DNA of 64,000 nucleotides from contig CP073219.1 of assembly GCA_020342235.1 (NCBI GenBank), positions 620,001 to 684,000 on the forward strand, in the 5' to 3' direction. The notes below the pieces were generated by a model. The model saw only the letters and a list, made by a program, of their open reading frames with translations. It had not been told where the DNA came from and made no database searches. Positions 51,721 through 60,907 of this stretch are shown here, in pieces; the first letter of the stretch is position 1, and each line of letters starts with the position of its first letter. The translations under genes and the position numbers were made by a program. Source of the DNA: Saccharomycopsis phalli (lineage: Eukaryota; Ascomycota; Saccharomycetes; Ascoideales; Saccharomycopsidaceae).

Positions 51721-53199
51721 TCACCAGAGAAATAATCTATAAAGCACCAAGGCAATGCAGCCCATTACTAATGACTCTAGAAAAATGACGCTTAGAGTGG
51801 TGATTGTGTGCGCTTTATAATCGTATCTATTTGACTGGAATGATACGCCTGCTCGTGTATGGGCTCGTCGCCTGAAAGACCGTAGTGGCTCGTCTAATTC
51901 GTCGTCATCGCCTAGACTAAATGATTCCATTGGCACGTTATTATTAAGTGGGGCGTAAGGTGATTCTTCTTTTTTGTGAAAAAAATCAATAATCTTGCCG
52001 ATTATCGAATCCCCCTGGCTTTTGGAGTGGGGCTTCACTCTGACGGTGCAAATGGCATTAATAATAATAACAAGTCCAGAGATTACTGCCATGGCAGAAT
52101 AGGCAATAATGTCCTTGAATGGCTCTGGCAAATAGCAAATTGTAGTACTTAGTTTCATATTGCTTTTATGGAAGTCCTGTCCAGGTTTGTGCTTATCCAC
52201 AATAGTTAGTAGTTGTACTGCTGGATAGTGAATGCCCATGGTCATGGATATGCTTTTGACTGTAACTTCAACTACAGATTTTTCTCCTGAAAGTGGGTGC
52301 TTGACAAAGCAATAGTCATGGTCGTCGCCAGAAAATATCAAATCTGGCACGACTTTATCGAGAATCTCTTTTGATACTTCGGGGTCAAGAACACTCTGGA
52401 ATTGATAGCCAGCGATTATTGGGAACTTGTCTGCTTCCCTCAATGGTCCACAGCTTGCTGACTCGTCCCGGTACAAAGGCACATGTGTCAAAAGCACTCG
52501 TGGCTTTTTTGAGTCACTGTCATGAACTTGTTGAAGAATTTCCTTTGGCGGTCCATAAATGGATTCATCCTCGGTATTCGATAGGGCCAAGCTGTTGAGA
52601 GCAATGAACTCAGTATTGAATATTTCATATGGCTTGGGGACCCCATAGGACTTTTCAAATCTCTCCAAAGAATGCTTTTTTATGCCATTTTTCCAGCCAA
52701 TATCATGGTTTCCAGGAAGGCTTGTGATGAAATTGTCAATGCCATTGTAGTTTCTAAAAACACGATTGAATCTGGTAAGCTCTCTTGCATAGTACTCATC
52801 ACTTGAGGATCTTCCATTGTCCTGATAGTCGCCCAAAAAAATAATCGAATCTGGCTTGAGAACCTTGGTTAGGTATTTGAAATTTCTTCTCATGTATTCA
52901 TCACTGGTATGTTTAGTAAGGCTTAAAAAGAGTGGATGGTAATTCGGATAGGTATGATTGTCAACTAGCTGGGGGTCGGCAACCAAAATTATGTTATGTG
53001 AAGGAAAAGTGTCCACATCCTATATGTTAGCTTTACTCTGTTTTAATGTCATGTCACTTACGTTCCAAGTATCCCAAGCACAAAAATTAGCATAAGCCCA
53101 TGGCTGGTACTTTTGATAATAGTAATATACTGCTATCCACAAGCACGTCAATACTACTAAATACCACTGTTTGGGCTTGATGAATAATTTAGATACCAT
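51721..53199 (-). CDS. Cdc1/Ted1-family metallophosphoesterase (spliced)
   Basis: Exons 53062-53199 and 51721-53019 encode 478 residues. The 42-nt intron has donor GTAAGT, branch GCTAAC and acceptor TATAG. Exon 1 provides an N-terminal membrane anchor (WYLVVLTCLWIAVYYYYQKY). The phosphoesterase metal motifs are LVADPQLVD, FLGDYQDNGR, SLPGNHDIG, SGDDHDY and THVPLYR. Two membrane spans lie near residues 335-355 and the C terminus. Cdc1 and Ted1 remove ethanolamine phosphate from mannoses of GPI anchors in the ER, like mammalian PGAP5. I cannot separate CDC1 from TED1. A short upstream frame overlaps the start. Confidence 0.87.
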
Positions 53200-53209
53200 T
53201 GATACTCAT
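53189..53209 (-). other. uORF overlapping the Cdc1/Ted1-like start
   Basis: An ATG at 53209 opens six codons (MSINGI) and stops at 53189, overlapping the main ATG (53199) out of frame. If the leader includes it, ribosomes would bypass the main start, giving translational control. The transcript start is not known. Confidence 0.4.
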
Positions 53210-53302
53210 ATACAACCTCGGTAAGTTGAATAGGTGTAATGTGTTTTGAGCCCGCATTTTATCCAAGGCTGGAACTTTGAGACAAAGTTTAGTTGTGCAG
53301 AC

Positions 53303-53941
53303 ATGAGTATTGAATCCTTAGTGGTTTCAGAAGAGAATCTTTATTTTCTATTGAATAAACAGGAGACGAAATCTGGTTACTATTGTAAGGATGAGCTTGT
53401 TTTTGATTATAATGGCTTGAATGTGATACGCAATAGTGCAAAGAGCAGGAGTACAAAAAAAAAAATTTCAGGCAAAAAGAACAAGAACCTAGTGCCCACA
53501 GAAGAAAATTTCAAATCAACCAAAGATATTCTCTCTGAAATATGCTCAGATATTATGTTTGCCAGCGATGATGATAGTCTACTGCAGCCAGAAGACGAAC
53601 CAGTGTACCAGCCTCCCGTGACTCGAAATAGGTTTCTAGAAAATGATCTACAAAAGTCAGAAGATGATTTAATAAAACACACCAATAACTTGAAGATAAA
53701 CAAAGCGCCACTGGGTCCAAATATTCATAAAATTACCAGTACACATTTTTCTGGCAGGTTTAATCGAAAAATCAGTTGCACGAGTGACCCAGCTCAAAGT
53801 GTACAGCAAAAAGATGATAACAATACGCCAAATGACATTGTGACCGAGAAAAGACGCTATAAGAAAAATGTAAAGCCAAGGAAGCCAAGGAAACCAAGGA
53901 AACCAATGCCCGAGAAGAAAATACCTGATCCAGAATATTAA
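53303..53941 (+). CDS. Unknown basic-tailed protein
   Basis: A 212-residue, mostly disordered protein. The start MSIESLVVSEENLYFLLNKQ is followed by a KKKISGKKNKN basic patch, an acidic region (DIMFASDDDSLLQPEDEPVY), and a C-terminal repeat PRKPRKPRKPMPEKK encoded by tandem 9-bp units (AAGCCAAGG/AAACCAAGG, about 53872-53907). The basic clusters suggest nuclear localisation or nucleic-acid binding. I do not recognise the family. The frame is intact and the ATG at 53303 is the first in frame. It ends 29 bp from the convergent hydrolase gene. Confidence 0.65.
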   Translation: MSIESLVVSEENLYFLLNKQETKSGYYCKDELVFDYNGLNVIRNSAKSRSTKKKISGKKNKNLVPTEENFKSTKDILSEICSDIMFASDDDSLLQPEDEPVYQPPVTRNRFLENDLQKSEDDLIKHTNNLKINKAPLGPNIHKITSTHFSGRFNRKISCTSDPAQSVQQKDDNNTPNDIVTEKRRYKKNVKPRKPRKPRKPMPEKKIPDPEY

Positions 53942-53969
53942 CAAGCTTTGCCATTTTTTTCTGCATAGC

Positions 53970-55382
53970 TTAACCTTCAGCACTTAGCCATGATGATATA
54001 AATGAAACAAGTTCAGTATAAAAGCCATCCGGGTTATCTAAATATACGTGGTGCCCTGCGCTATCGACTATCTTGAATTCGGATAGATTCTCTCCTGTAA
54101 TCTCGTTGATCTTCTCAGAAACGGCCTTTCCTGCATCCCTATTCATCCAGTCTTGATCGCCATACATCCAGAATGTACTGATGCCATTTAGGATACTTTT
54201 TGTCTTATCTCCGTATAGTTTCTTGAAGTATGCATTGGATGACAATTCGTCCCTATTGGCTGGAACCCGGTCTATTAATGGACAATATGCGGATGTTCTA
54301 GGGGCTAGAATTCTTGTAATGACAGCCTCTCCGCTGGGCTTACGGCCAACAATGGAGAAATATACATATTTGTGCAACAAAAGATATTCTTCAAAGGTTT
54401 CAGCAATATGCGCGAACCGTCGTTTAGTCCAAAGAGACGTGAGACGCAGGCCAAAAGGTCCCGACATTCTTACCAACGATAGCGGTGTCATCAAATGGTT
54501 TTCCCAAATGAAATGCAAAATTCTATTGCCCCTTGGTATCTTTGCAGGAGTTTGAGCTTCTGATTGTGTGGGTTCCTCGCCGGGCTTCAAATTTGCAAAA
54601 TGTGCACTTGTCTTGGACTGATCAGTCATGATACTGGCGAATTCCCCACGGGCATCAGATCCGATGTTGAGATTTGACTCTGGAATTTGAGCCAAGTCTT
54701 GCTTGATAATTTCTTCGGCTGCTACCTTGGTCACATTGAACTTGGCTGAGGCAAAGCTGCGCTCCACGCCAACCGGACTAATTAAAACTAGTTTCAGAAC
54801 ATTCTCAGGATGTTTTAAAGTGTACGCAAAGCTCATATAGCCCCCGAGAGAATGGCCAATGAGCACAAAGTCCTTGATATTACGCTGCAGTCTCCAGTCC
54901 TCAAGGGACTCGGTAAAGTATGATTCGACCAAGTCCAAGTCTTGCTTCTTAGATCTGTGCTTCAGGTACTCGGGAAATGGAGGCCGTGCACTTAACCCAA
55001 AGCCAAGCATATCAATAAAGTGTAATTTCACTCCCTTGATCTTGGAGAGTTGCTCAAAATTGCGGAAGAAGAACCCCAACGAGGCCCCAAACCCATGCAC
55101 AATCACCAAATGTCTAGCAGCTGAATCGTCCTCGGGAACCGAGCAGTCGTTTTCAATGAGCAATTCATGTATATATCTGTCACTAGCCTTTAATGCTATA
55201 TTGGCCACCCGAGCACTTCGTTTATCGGAGTTATCAAGACATTGATTCTCGGGATAAAAAGAGATGTAGCGAGAAAGCAATTGGTGCTCTGAGTTTTCTA
55301 GCCTTTTGCTGCTTGACTGCCGCCAGTGCGAAAACGACTGGTACAAGCTAATTTTACGAGATTCGGCGTCAGAAGAGGCCAT
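53970..55382 (-). CDS. Ict1/Ecm18/Cld1-type alpha/beta hydrolase
   Basis: A 470-residue member of the ABHD4/ABHD5 group. The oxyanion region is IVHGFGASLGFFFRNFEQLS, the nucleophile elbow GHSLGGY, and the catalytic histidine lies in HHVYLDNPDGFY, which also forms the H-x4-D motif tied to lysophosphatidic acid acyltransferase activity in Ict1. In S. cerevisiae the three relatives are Cld1 (mitochondrial cardiolipin deacylase), Ict1 and Ecm18. I cannot choose between them. The start is a clear ATG (MASSDAESRKISLYQSFSHW). An insert (about 255-285) is polar. The gene is divergent from TVP18, with 158 bp between starts and a CACGTG at 55456-55461. Confidence 0.85.
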   Translation of the reverse strand: MASSDAESRKISLYQSFSHWRQSSSKRLENSEHQLLSRYISFYPENQCLDNSDKRSARVANIALKASDRYIHELLIENDCSVPEDDSAARHLVIVHGFGASLGFFFRNFEQLSKIKGVKLHFIDMLGFGLSARPPFPEYLKHRSKKQDLDLVESYFTESLEDWRLQRNIKDFVLIGHSLGGYMSFAYTLKHPENVLKLVLISPVGVERSFASAKFNVTKVAAEEIIKQDLAQIPESNLNIGSDARGEFASIMTDQSKTSAHFANLKPGEEPTQSEAQTPAKIPRGNRILHFIWENHLMTPLSLVRMSGPFGLRLTSLWTKRRFAHIAETFEEYLLLHKYVYFSIVGRKPSGEAVITRILAPRTSAYCPLIDRVPANRDELSSNAYFKKLYGDKTKSILNGISTFWMYGDQDWMNRDAGKAVSEKINEITGENLSEFKIVDSAGHHVYLDNPDGFYTELVSFISSWLSAEG

Positions 55383-55540
55383 GTCTCTCGTCGGATAGGC
55401 ATGTGCATCAAGACAGCCGCTTGCTAAGCCCAGACTAAGCGGTTAGTAATCTTGTCACGTGATAAGATGTCTGGCTGGTTCTGACAGTGTGTTTCAAAAT
55501 ATTTGCGTGAAACCAGGACTGTCATAATAACGTTTCTAAG

Positions 55541-56056
55541 ATGGCAGGATTTGATATTACAATGTTGAAGCATCTTATAGATGTCGAGTCATTAAAGAAG
55601 GATGCTCGGAGCCGAAACTTTTCTGTTTACGGCAAGTGGCTTGGGCTTTTGTCGGTGTTTTTAGCATTAGCATTGGGAATTGCGAATTTGATCCGCTTGG
55701 ACTTGATAATTGTGTTTGCCATTTCTGCAATTTGCCAGGCTGTGATTGTATTAATGGCGGAATTGCAGTTTCTTATAAAGATTTGTCCATTCAATGAACA
55801 GTTTTCGAGCTTGATGGCAAGAGTCAATAACAACTTTTCGAGAACTGTGTTTTATTTAGTGCTTGCATTGTACCAATGGTTGTCGTTGGTGGTCAAGGCG
55901 AGTTCTTTGTTGGCGTTGGCAGTTTTATGGACCATTTGCGGAGCTTTCTATGGCATTGCTGCGTTTGGGCACCAGGGGTTCCACGGATCAGATTCGTCAA
56001 CAGGAGCGGCGACTACCTCTGATATTCCATCGAATGCGATTCGGCAAGTTTTGTAG
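55541..56056 (+). CDS. TVP18: Tvp18, Golgi membrane protein
   Basis: A 171-residue protein with four hydrophobic segments: LLSVFLALALGIANLI, IIVFAISAICQAVIVLM, VFYLVLALYQWLSLVV and SLLALAVLWTICGAFYGIA. RNFSVYGKWLGLLSVFLALA and QFLIKICPFNEQFSSLMARV match S. cerevisiae Tvp18 closely, as does the ending DIPSNAIRQVL. Tvp18 was found in late-Golgi Tlg2-containing membranes and is probably a vesicle-trafficking protein of unknown mechanism. The length matches the family (167 in S. cerevisiae). Confidence 0.94.
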   Translation: MAGFDITMLKHLIDVESLKKDARSRNFSVYGKWLGLLSVFLALALGIANLIRLDLIIVFAISAICQAVIVLMAELQFLIKICPFNEQFSSLMARVNNNFSRTVFYLVLALYQWLSLVVKASSLLALAVLWTICGAFYGIAAFGHQGFHGSDSSTGAATTSDIPSNAIRQVL

Positions 56057-56310
56057 GTGACGGCTGGATGTATGGCAGGGCGACAAGTGTATGTATTATT
56101 GCAAATTAGCTATTGGTGTGTTTAAGTCGGGATTAGTATTTACGTTAATTTTGCAGAATGACTAAGTATATCTAATATATTTCATTGTAAAGGGCTAGTA
56201 GGGTGACATGATGCCAGATTGCTGTGCACATGATTGATAAAAATAAGATTTGCAGCAAGCTGTTTGAATGTCTGGTAATGTGCGACAAAGACCAGGCCAA
56301 AGTCACGAAA

Positions 56311-58206
56311 ATGTCCGACGACGAGGAGTCTGTAGTATCTGAGGGGATGTTCCTGCTATGGAGCAACGACCGAGAACACAACACCCAGACGTTCTATTTA
56401 GCCAAGAAGGCCCAGTTGCAAGGGTTGTTGAACGACTTGGCCAATGGGTTCACCTTGAACTTTGCGTTCCAGAGGTTCCAGTACTTGAACGGCCCGAAGC
56501 TCCAGAGCCTCAAGAAGCTCATCACCAGCTCGTTGTACCGGGAGAATGCCGACGATTCAATTGAGAACGAGGAGCCTGGTGGGCTTGAGCGAGTCACCGA
56601 GCCCAAGGTGCCGCCGTTGATTGACGACATGATTATTCCGAGGCAGACGAAGCGGAAGATGTCGCTCCGGAGCCGCGGCAACATTGCCAGGGAGCGAGAC
56701 TGGGTATCGAGCGACGACGAGAACCTGGTTTTATTTGACAAGTTTCGGCAGTACACCGATCTCAACGACAAGGAACGGAATGACGACGAGGTCTTGCGAC
56801 AGAAGATCGTCGAGATCCGGAACATTGAGGACCTCAACGACAAGGACAAGAGCCGACTCACCCAGCGGCTCATGAGCCTGAAGGCCAAGGCGCAACTGGA
56901 GCACCAGACCGTCGAGCCCAGGGCAAGCGACCAGACATGTCCTCCGGCGGCGACGTACCACGATGATGGGATATTTGGCTGCAAACACTACCAGCGGAAC
57001 TGCCAGTTACAGTGCCCGATTTGTCTTCGGTTCTACACCTGTCGTACGTGCCACGATCTCCAGGAAACGTCGCACGAGATGCCAAGTGCCAAGGTGACTG
57101 CGATTTGGTGCATGCACTGTGGAACCACCCAGCCGCCGAGCGACGAGTGTGTGCGCTGCGAAAACGTGTTTGGAGAGTACTTCTGCGGCAAGTGTGTCTT
57201 GTACGACAACGACCCGAACAAAAACATCTACCACTGTGACGACTGCGGCATCTGCCGCTTGGGCCAGGGCTTGGGCATCGATTACTTCCACTGCCACGGA
57301 TGCAACGCGTGTATCTCTGTTCTCTTGGAAAACGACCACAAGTGCATCGAGGACAGAACCAAGCGCGACTGCCCCATTTGCAGCGACTACATGTTCACCT
57401 CCAAGAAAAAAGTGGTGGTCATGCCCTGCGGACACGCAATCCACCAGCATTGCTATGATGAGTACGTGAAAAACTACTACAAGTGCCCAATCTGCTCGCG
57501 CACCATCATCAACATGGCCGCGCGATTCAGGGAAATCGACAACGAGATCGAGATCCAGCCCATGCCAGAACCATACAACTCTTGGAAGTGCGTCGTCAAC
57601 TGCAACGACTGTAACACCAAGTCCATTTGCAAGTACCACATTCTAGGATTGAAGTGCGAAATCTGCCGCAGCTACAACACCGCACAAATACGACTCATAA
57701 AACCCACTCGAGGCGCAGACAATGGCATCGTTTCCGATGACGGAGTGGAGTTGGAAGACGAAGACGATGACGATGACTACAACAGGCTAGTAAACAACTC
57801 CTCGCAGAACGACTTGTTCTCCAACTTCTTCAACGACAACTCCGAAGCGGAAATCGGAAAGCCCCGCGAACTATTCAGCCCCGTCATCTCCAACGTCTTG
57901 ACAGATAATATCAGAAACATGATTGCTTCCGCCACCAGCTCAAACTACTACAACGAGTTTGTCAATTCAACCCTAATTCCTGACCCCGCTGATGACGAGG
58001 ACGCTTACAAAGGCGGCGATTTATTCAACATCAACAACAATTTTTTTACAAAAAAGTCCCAGGACAAGCCATCCCAGGATAAGCCACTGCCGGAAGACGA
58101 TGAGTACCCAATGCCTTCCTTGAAGGAGGTACTTAGAAAATGGGCAAACTCCACGGTGGGATTATCAGACAGCGAAGATGGCGGATACGAGGATGAATAT
58201 GATTAA
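56311..58206 (+). CDS. CHY-type zinc finger / RING E3 ubiquitin ligase (RCHY1/Pirh2-like)
   Basis: About 631 residues from the ATG at 56311 (MSDDEESVVSEGMFLLWSND). An in-frame ATG at 56230 would add 27 residues. The N-terminal half is charged and helical. A cysteine/histidine-rich core follows: CHY finger (FGCKHYQRNCQLQCPICLRF on), CTCHY finger (YHCDDCGICRLGQGLGIDYF on), RING finger (CPICSDYMFTSKKKVVVMPC, GHAIHQHCYDEYVKN, YKCPICSR) and a zinc-ribbon-like CNDCNTKSICKYHILGLKCE. The C terminus is acidic. Relatives are human RCHY1 and fission-yeast and plant CHY ligases; S. cerevisiae has no close homologue. Codons are strongly C/G-ending, unlike the neighbours. A 14-A run (58245-58258) lies in the 69-bp convergent gap to the kinesin gene. 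Confidence 0.88.
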   Translation: MSDDEESVVSEGMFLLWSNDREHNTQTFYLAKKAQLQGLLNDLANGFTLNFAFQRFQYLNGPKLQSLKKLITSSLYRENADDSIENEEPGGLERVTEPKVPPLIDDMIIPRQTKRKMSLRSRGNIARERDWVSSDDENLVLFDKFRQYTDLNDKERNDDEVLRQKIVEIRNIEDLNDKDKSRLTQRLMSLKAKAQLEHQTVEPRASDQTCPPAATYHDDGIFGCKHYQRNCQLQCPICLRFYTCRTCHDLQETSHEMPSAKVTAIWCMHCGTTQPPSDECVRCENVFGEYFCGKCVLYDNDPNKNIYHCDDCGICRLGQGLGIDYFHCHGCNACISVLLENDHKCIEDRTKRDCPICSDYMFTSKKKVVVMPCGHAIHQHCYDEYVKNYYKCPICSRTIINMAARFREIDNEIEIQPMPEPYNSWKCVVNCNDCNTKSICKYHILGLKCEICRSYNTAQIRLIKPTRGADNGIVSDDGVELEDEDDDDDYNRLVNNSSQNDLFSNFFNDNSEAEIGKPRELFSPVISNVLTDNIRNMIASATSSNYYNEFVNSTLIPDPADDEDAYKGGDLFNINNNFFTKKSQDKPSQDKPLPEDDEYPMPSLKEVLRKWANSTVGLSDSEDGGYEDEYD

Positions 58207-58275
58207 GCATCTACAGGTCGGAGCAAAACAATTGTCATTTGATTAAAAAAAAAAAAAAGCCCCGTTGATTAGCCA

Positions 58276-60402
58276 CTAGCTTTCCCCCAAACCCTTTTCC
58301 GGCTCTTCCTTGACCCCTCCGCCCCCTCTTAGCGGCTTGACTATCCTCAAATTAAGTCCCTTTTTATTTGACAAGTCTGGCGATGTAACCAACGTGCGAC
58401 TAATTACAGGAGACACCTCGAGCTCCAGATTGTCCTCGCTCTGACCAAAGCTATCTTCCTGAATAGACGGCTGTGAGAGGCTTTCGAATCGCATACTGTT
58501 GCGCACGTCGGTGGTATCGTTTTTAGCGCTAATCCGTTTAACCTCAAAGAGCCTTTCACGAAGCATGGTGAGCTTGTCCTCGAAATTATCGCTTTCTTTC
58601 TGGACCTGCGCCTGCTGTTCCTTGACCATTCCCTCCAATGCATGTATTCTTTCATTTCTGGTTTCTGCTATGCGCCGAGTAGTAGAAATGTCCTTTTTTA
58701 ATATGTTATTTTGCAACACCATCTCCTCCAACTTGTGGGCAAACTGCTCGAGGGTTCTTTCCAAGGCGCCAATCCGCTCCTTCTCATGGCTTGTCAAGAG
58801 CTTTTTGCGCAACTGGCTCTTCAATGTTTCAACCTCTAAATCTAGCCCGGCGTTCTTCATGGTCTTTTCGTTGATCTCATTAATCAATGAGGCATTGGCC
58901 AATTTCTCCATATCCAACTGGGCCTTGAGATAGTCGATTTCCGAATTGCTGCTCTCCCCACCCGGTCTATTTCGAAGCTCCGACTCAAGGCTCTTGATGT
59001 ACAAACTCTGCTGCTCTTTTTCAAGCCTCAACCTGGTCACTATATGCTTTAGCTCGGTCGACGATAGCTCGGTGTTGATATGTGCCTTGTTCTTGATCTT
59101 CTTTGCCCGTGCACCGAACCGAAGCGTGGAAAGCGTCTCATAGCTGTCTCGCTTCTCTGGACTGCAATTAATAATGAGACTGGTTCTGCTGTTACCACCC
59201 AATGACTCTTGGAGTATACGAGTCAACTTGCTGTCTCTATATGGAATGTGCTGCGATTTGCCGTCGGTCAAGGCATTTATCACATTACCCAAGGCACTCA
59301 AGCTACTGTTGATTTTCTTGGCTTCTTCCAACGTCTGGCCCGACGCACCGGTTCTAGCGACCTTTTCGGATCCGGCAAGATCTACAAGAAACAAGTTTCC
59401 CTTTTTGATCGTGCCTGTACCCACCTGCTTTTGGGTGATGACAATCTGGAAGATTGCATGCGATCTCGACGACTCTTGGTTCATGTTTGTCACGGCAATC
59501 AGGCGGGATTCAGACCCCTGCGCCATTATATTATGTAGCTCCTCTTGTGACGTCACATAGATACGCAGCAAACCCTTTACATAGACCCCGTTTTCTTTAT
59601 CTTCATGAATGCTAAGGCCCCGTGCCCCGGGCACCAACAAGTCTCTTATCTTCTCCATGTATATCTCCATATAAGATACACCCACGGTATACTCAATATC
59701 GCATGGACTGAGCATTATGATCTCAAAGATGCTTTCCGCGATTCTCGGGATCAACCCTCGCTGCTTCTCATCTGAAATGTCCCCCATCATGGTGTATGTC
59801 TTCCCAGACCCGGTTTGGCCGTACGCCAATATTGTGCCGTTGTAGCCTTCAAAGATATCGCTGACAGTCTCATTCACCGAATACTCAAATATCTCCTGCT
59901 GGGTTGCCATTGGCGGAAAGATCCGGTCAAAGGTAAACAACGTCTGCGACTCATTCAAGTTGTAGGAAATAGACGAATCTGACTGGAAATCAATAGTAGC
60001 CGGTGACGATGGACTTGCCCCTGGTCTGAACCGAGTTATCACCTTTATCCCGTTCCCACTGCTGCCATTTGTACTAGTGGACATATCTCTGAACGACGAG
60101 TCTATAGAAGGCGTGTTCCGATGGGCTTTGGACGGAGAAAATCCCCTCGGAGACCCGCCCCTAATGGGAGATTGAGAGGAATGCGATGCTCCCGGGGAAT
60201 AAAGTGTCTTGGGGCTAGCAATGGGGTTCTTCTTTGGTGAAAAGTATCTTAGCTGATCGCTGTTTCTTCTCTGATTCGGAGTACCCGGGATGGATAGAGA
60301 CCTCGTGGGCTCCATAGTAACATTTCCGAGTAGCCGCAACGGAGTGAGCTCTGCTGTGGGTGTTTCGTTGCCAAGTGATTCACTTGCAGTCATGCCATTC
60401 AT
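58276..60402 (-). CDS. Kinesin-1 (conventional, KHC-type) motor with N-terminal extension
   Basis: A 708-residue kinesin. The motor starts near residue 118 (GIKVITRFRP), with P-loop GQTGSGKT at 195-202, switch 1 NMNQESSRSHA and switch 2 LVDLAGSEK. QTLEEAKKINSSLSALGNVI and HIPYRDSKLTRILQESLGGN follow the fungal kinesin-1 pattern. About 200 residues of coiled coil follow, then a Gly-rich end. Unusual is the 117-residue Ser/Pro-rich basic N-terminal extension, with SPKK, SPR and SPSK sites. In ESR-x-IAVTNMN, x is a CTG codon (59500-59502), where kinesins have Ala, His or Ser, so Ser fits. Candida species keep such a motor (named KIP4 in C. albicans) that S. cerevisiae lost. The ATG at 60402 is the first in frame. 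Confidence 0.9.
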   Translation of the reverse strand: MNGMTASESLGNETPTAELTPLRLLGNVTMEPTRSLSIPGTPNQRRNSDQLRYFSPKKNPIASPKTLYSPGASHSSQSPIRGGSPRGFSPSKAHRNTPSIDSSFRDMSTSTNGSSGNGIKVITRFRPGASPSSPATIDFQSDSSISYNLNESQTLFTFDRIFPPMATQQEIFEYSVNETVSDIFEGYNGTILAYGQTGSGKTYTMMGDISDEKQRGLIPRIAESIFEIIMLSPCDIEYTVGVSYMEIYMEKIRDLLVPGARGLSIHEDKENGVYVKGLLRIYVTSQEELHNIMAQGSESRLIAVTNMNQESSRSHAIFQIVITQKQVGTGTIKKGNLFLVDLAGSEKVARTGASGQTLEEAKKINSSLSALGNVINALTDGKSQHIPYRDSKLTRILQESLGGNSRTSLIINCSPEKRDSYETLSTLRFGARAKKIKNKAHINTELSSTELKHIVTRLRLEKEQQSLYIKSLESELRNRPGGESSNSEIDYLKAQLDMEKLANASLINEINEKTMKNAGLDLEVETLKSQLRKKLLTSHEKERIGALERTLEQFAHKLEEMVLQNNILKKDISTTRRIAETRNERIHALEGMVKEQQAQVQKESDNFEDKLTMLRERLFEVKRISAKNDTTDVRNSMRFESLSQPSIQEDSFGQSEDNLELEVSPVISRTLVTSPDLSNKKGLNLRIVKPLRGGGGVKEEPEKGLGES

Positions 60403-60907
60403 GGGTTGCAATAACCGTACTGATAATTTGATAATATTGCAGTTCTGCCGAATATATCTCGTCAAATGGCTTCAGACGAACGTATAGCGGGTATTGTATC
60501 AGGTAAAGTGACGGAGACTTTTGTCTTGAATTTAGACGATGAGAATTGGATATGCGTTAATTTTTCTTATTACCATACAGCAGAGGGCCAACAGAATCAG
60601 TTTAATTAAAAAAATCATGGAGAATTTGAAGCACAGAATTGCGAATATACGATTAGTTAAATAAGATTAATTAAACAAAAATTGAGCAAAAAAAGGGTGC
60701 CCAAAAAAAAGGGTACCCAAATAATAGGGTACCCAAATAAAACATTACCAGTATCCATAATTTTACTTTGCTTCGCAGTGAAAAACAGTAAACATTTTAG
60801 AATACCTTATTCAAAATTTATACTAATATCTATATTCCTAGACATTCATACATGGATAAAGAAATTTATCATGTCATTGACTCATGTCAATACGCCATCA
60901 ACACACC
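60403..60907. other. Intergenic region with small tandem repeat
   Basis: A 505-bp stretch between the kinesin start and the VMA5 stop, AT-rich, with the repeat at 60687-60740. No gene is seen. Confidence 0.55.
60687..60740. repeat. 16-17 bp tandem repeat
   Basis: Three units of the form A-rich stretch plus GGGTACCC (first unit GGGTGCCC). GGGTACCC is itself palindromic. It is non-coding, in the kinesin promoter. Confidence 0.7.

Noticed and set aside
57007-57639. 210-codon minus-strand frame opposite the CHY/RING gene
   Set aside because: It is a shadow of a GC-rich zinc-finger coding region with no recognisable product.
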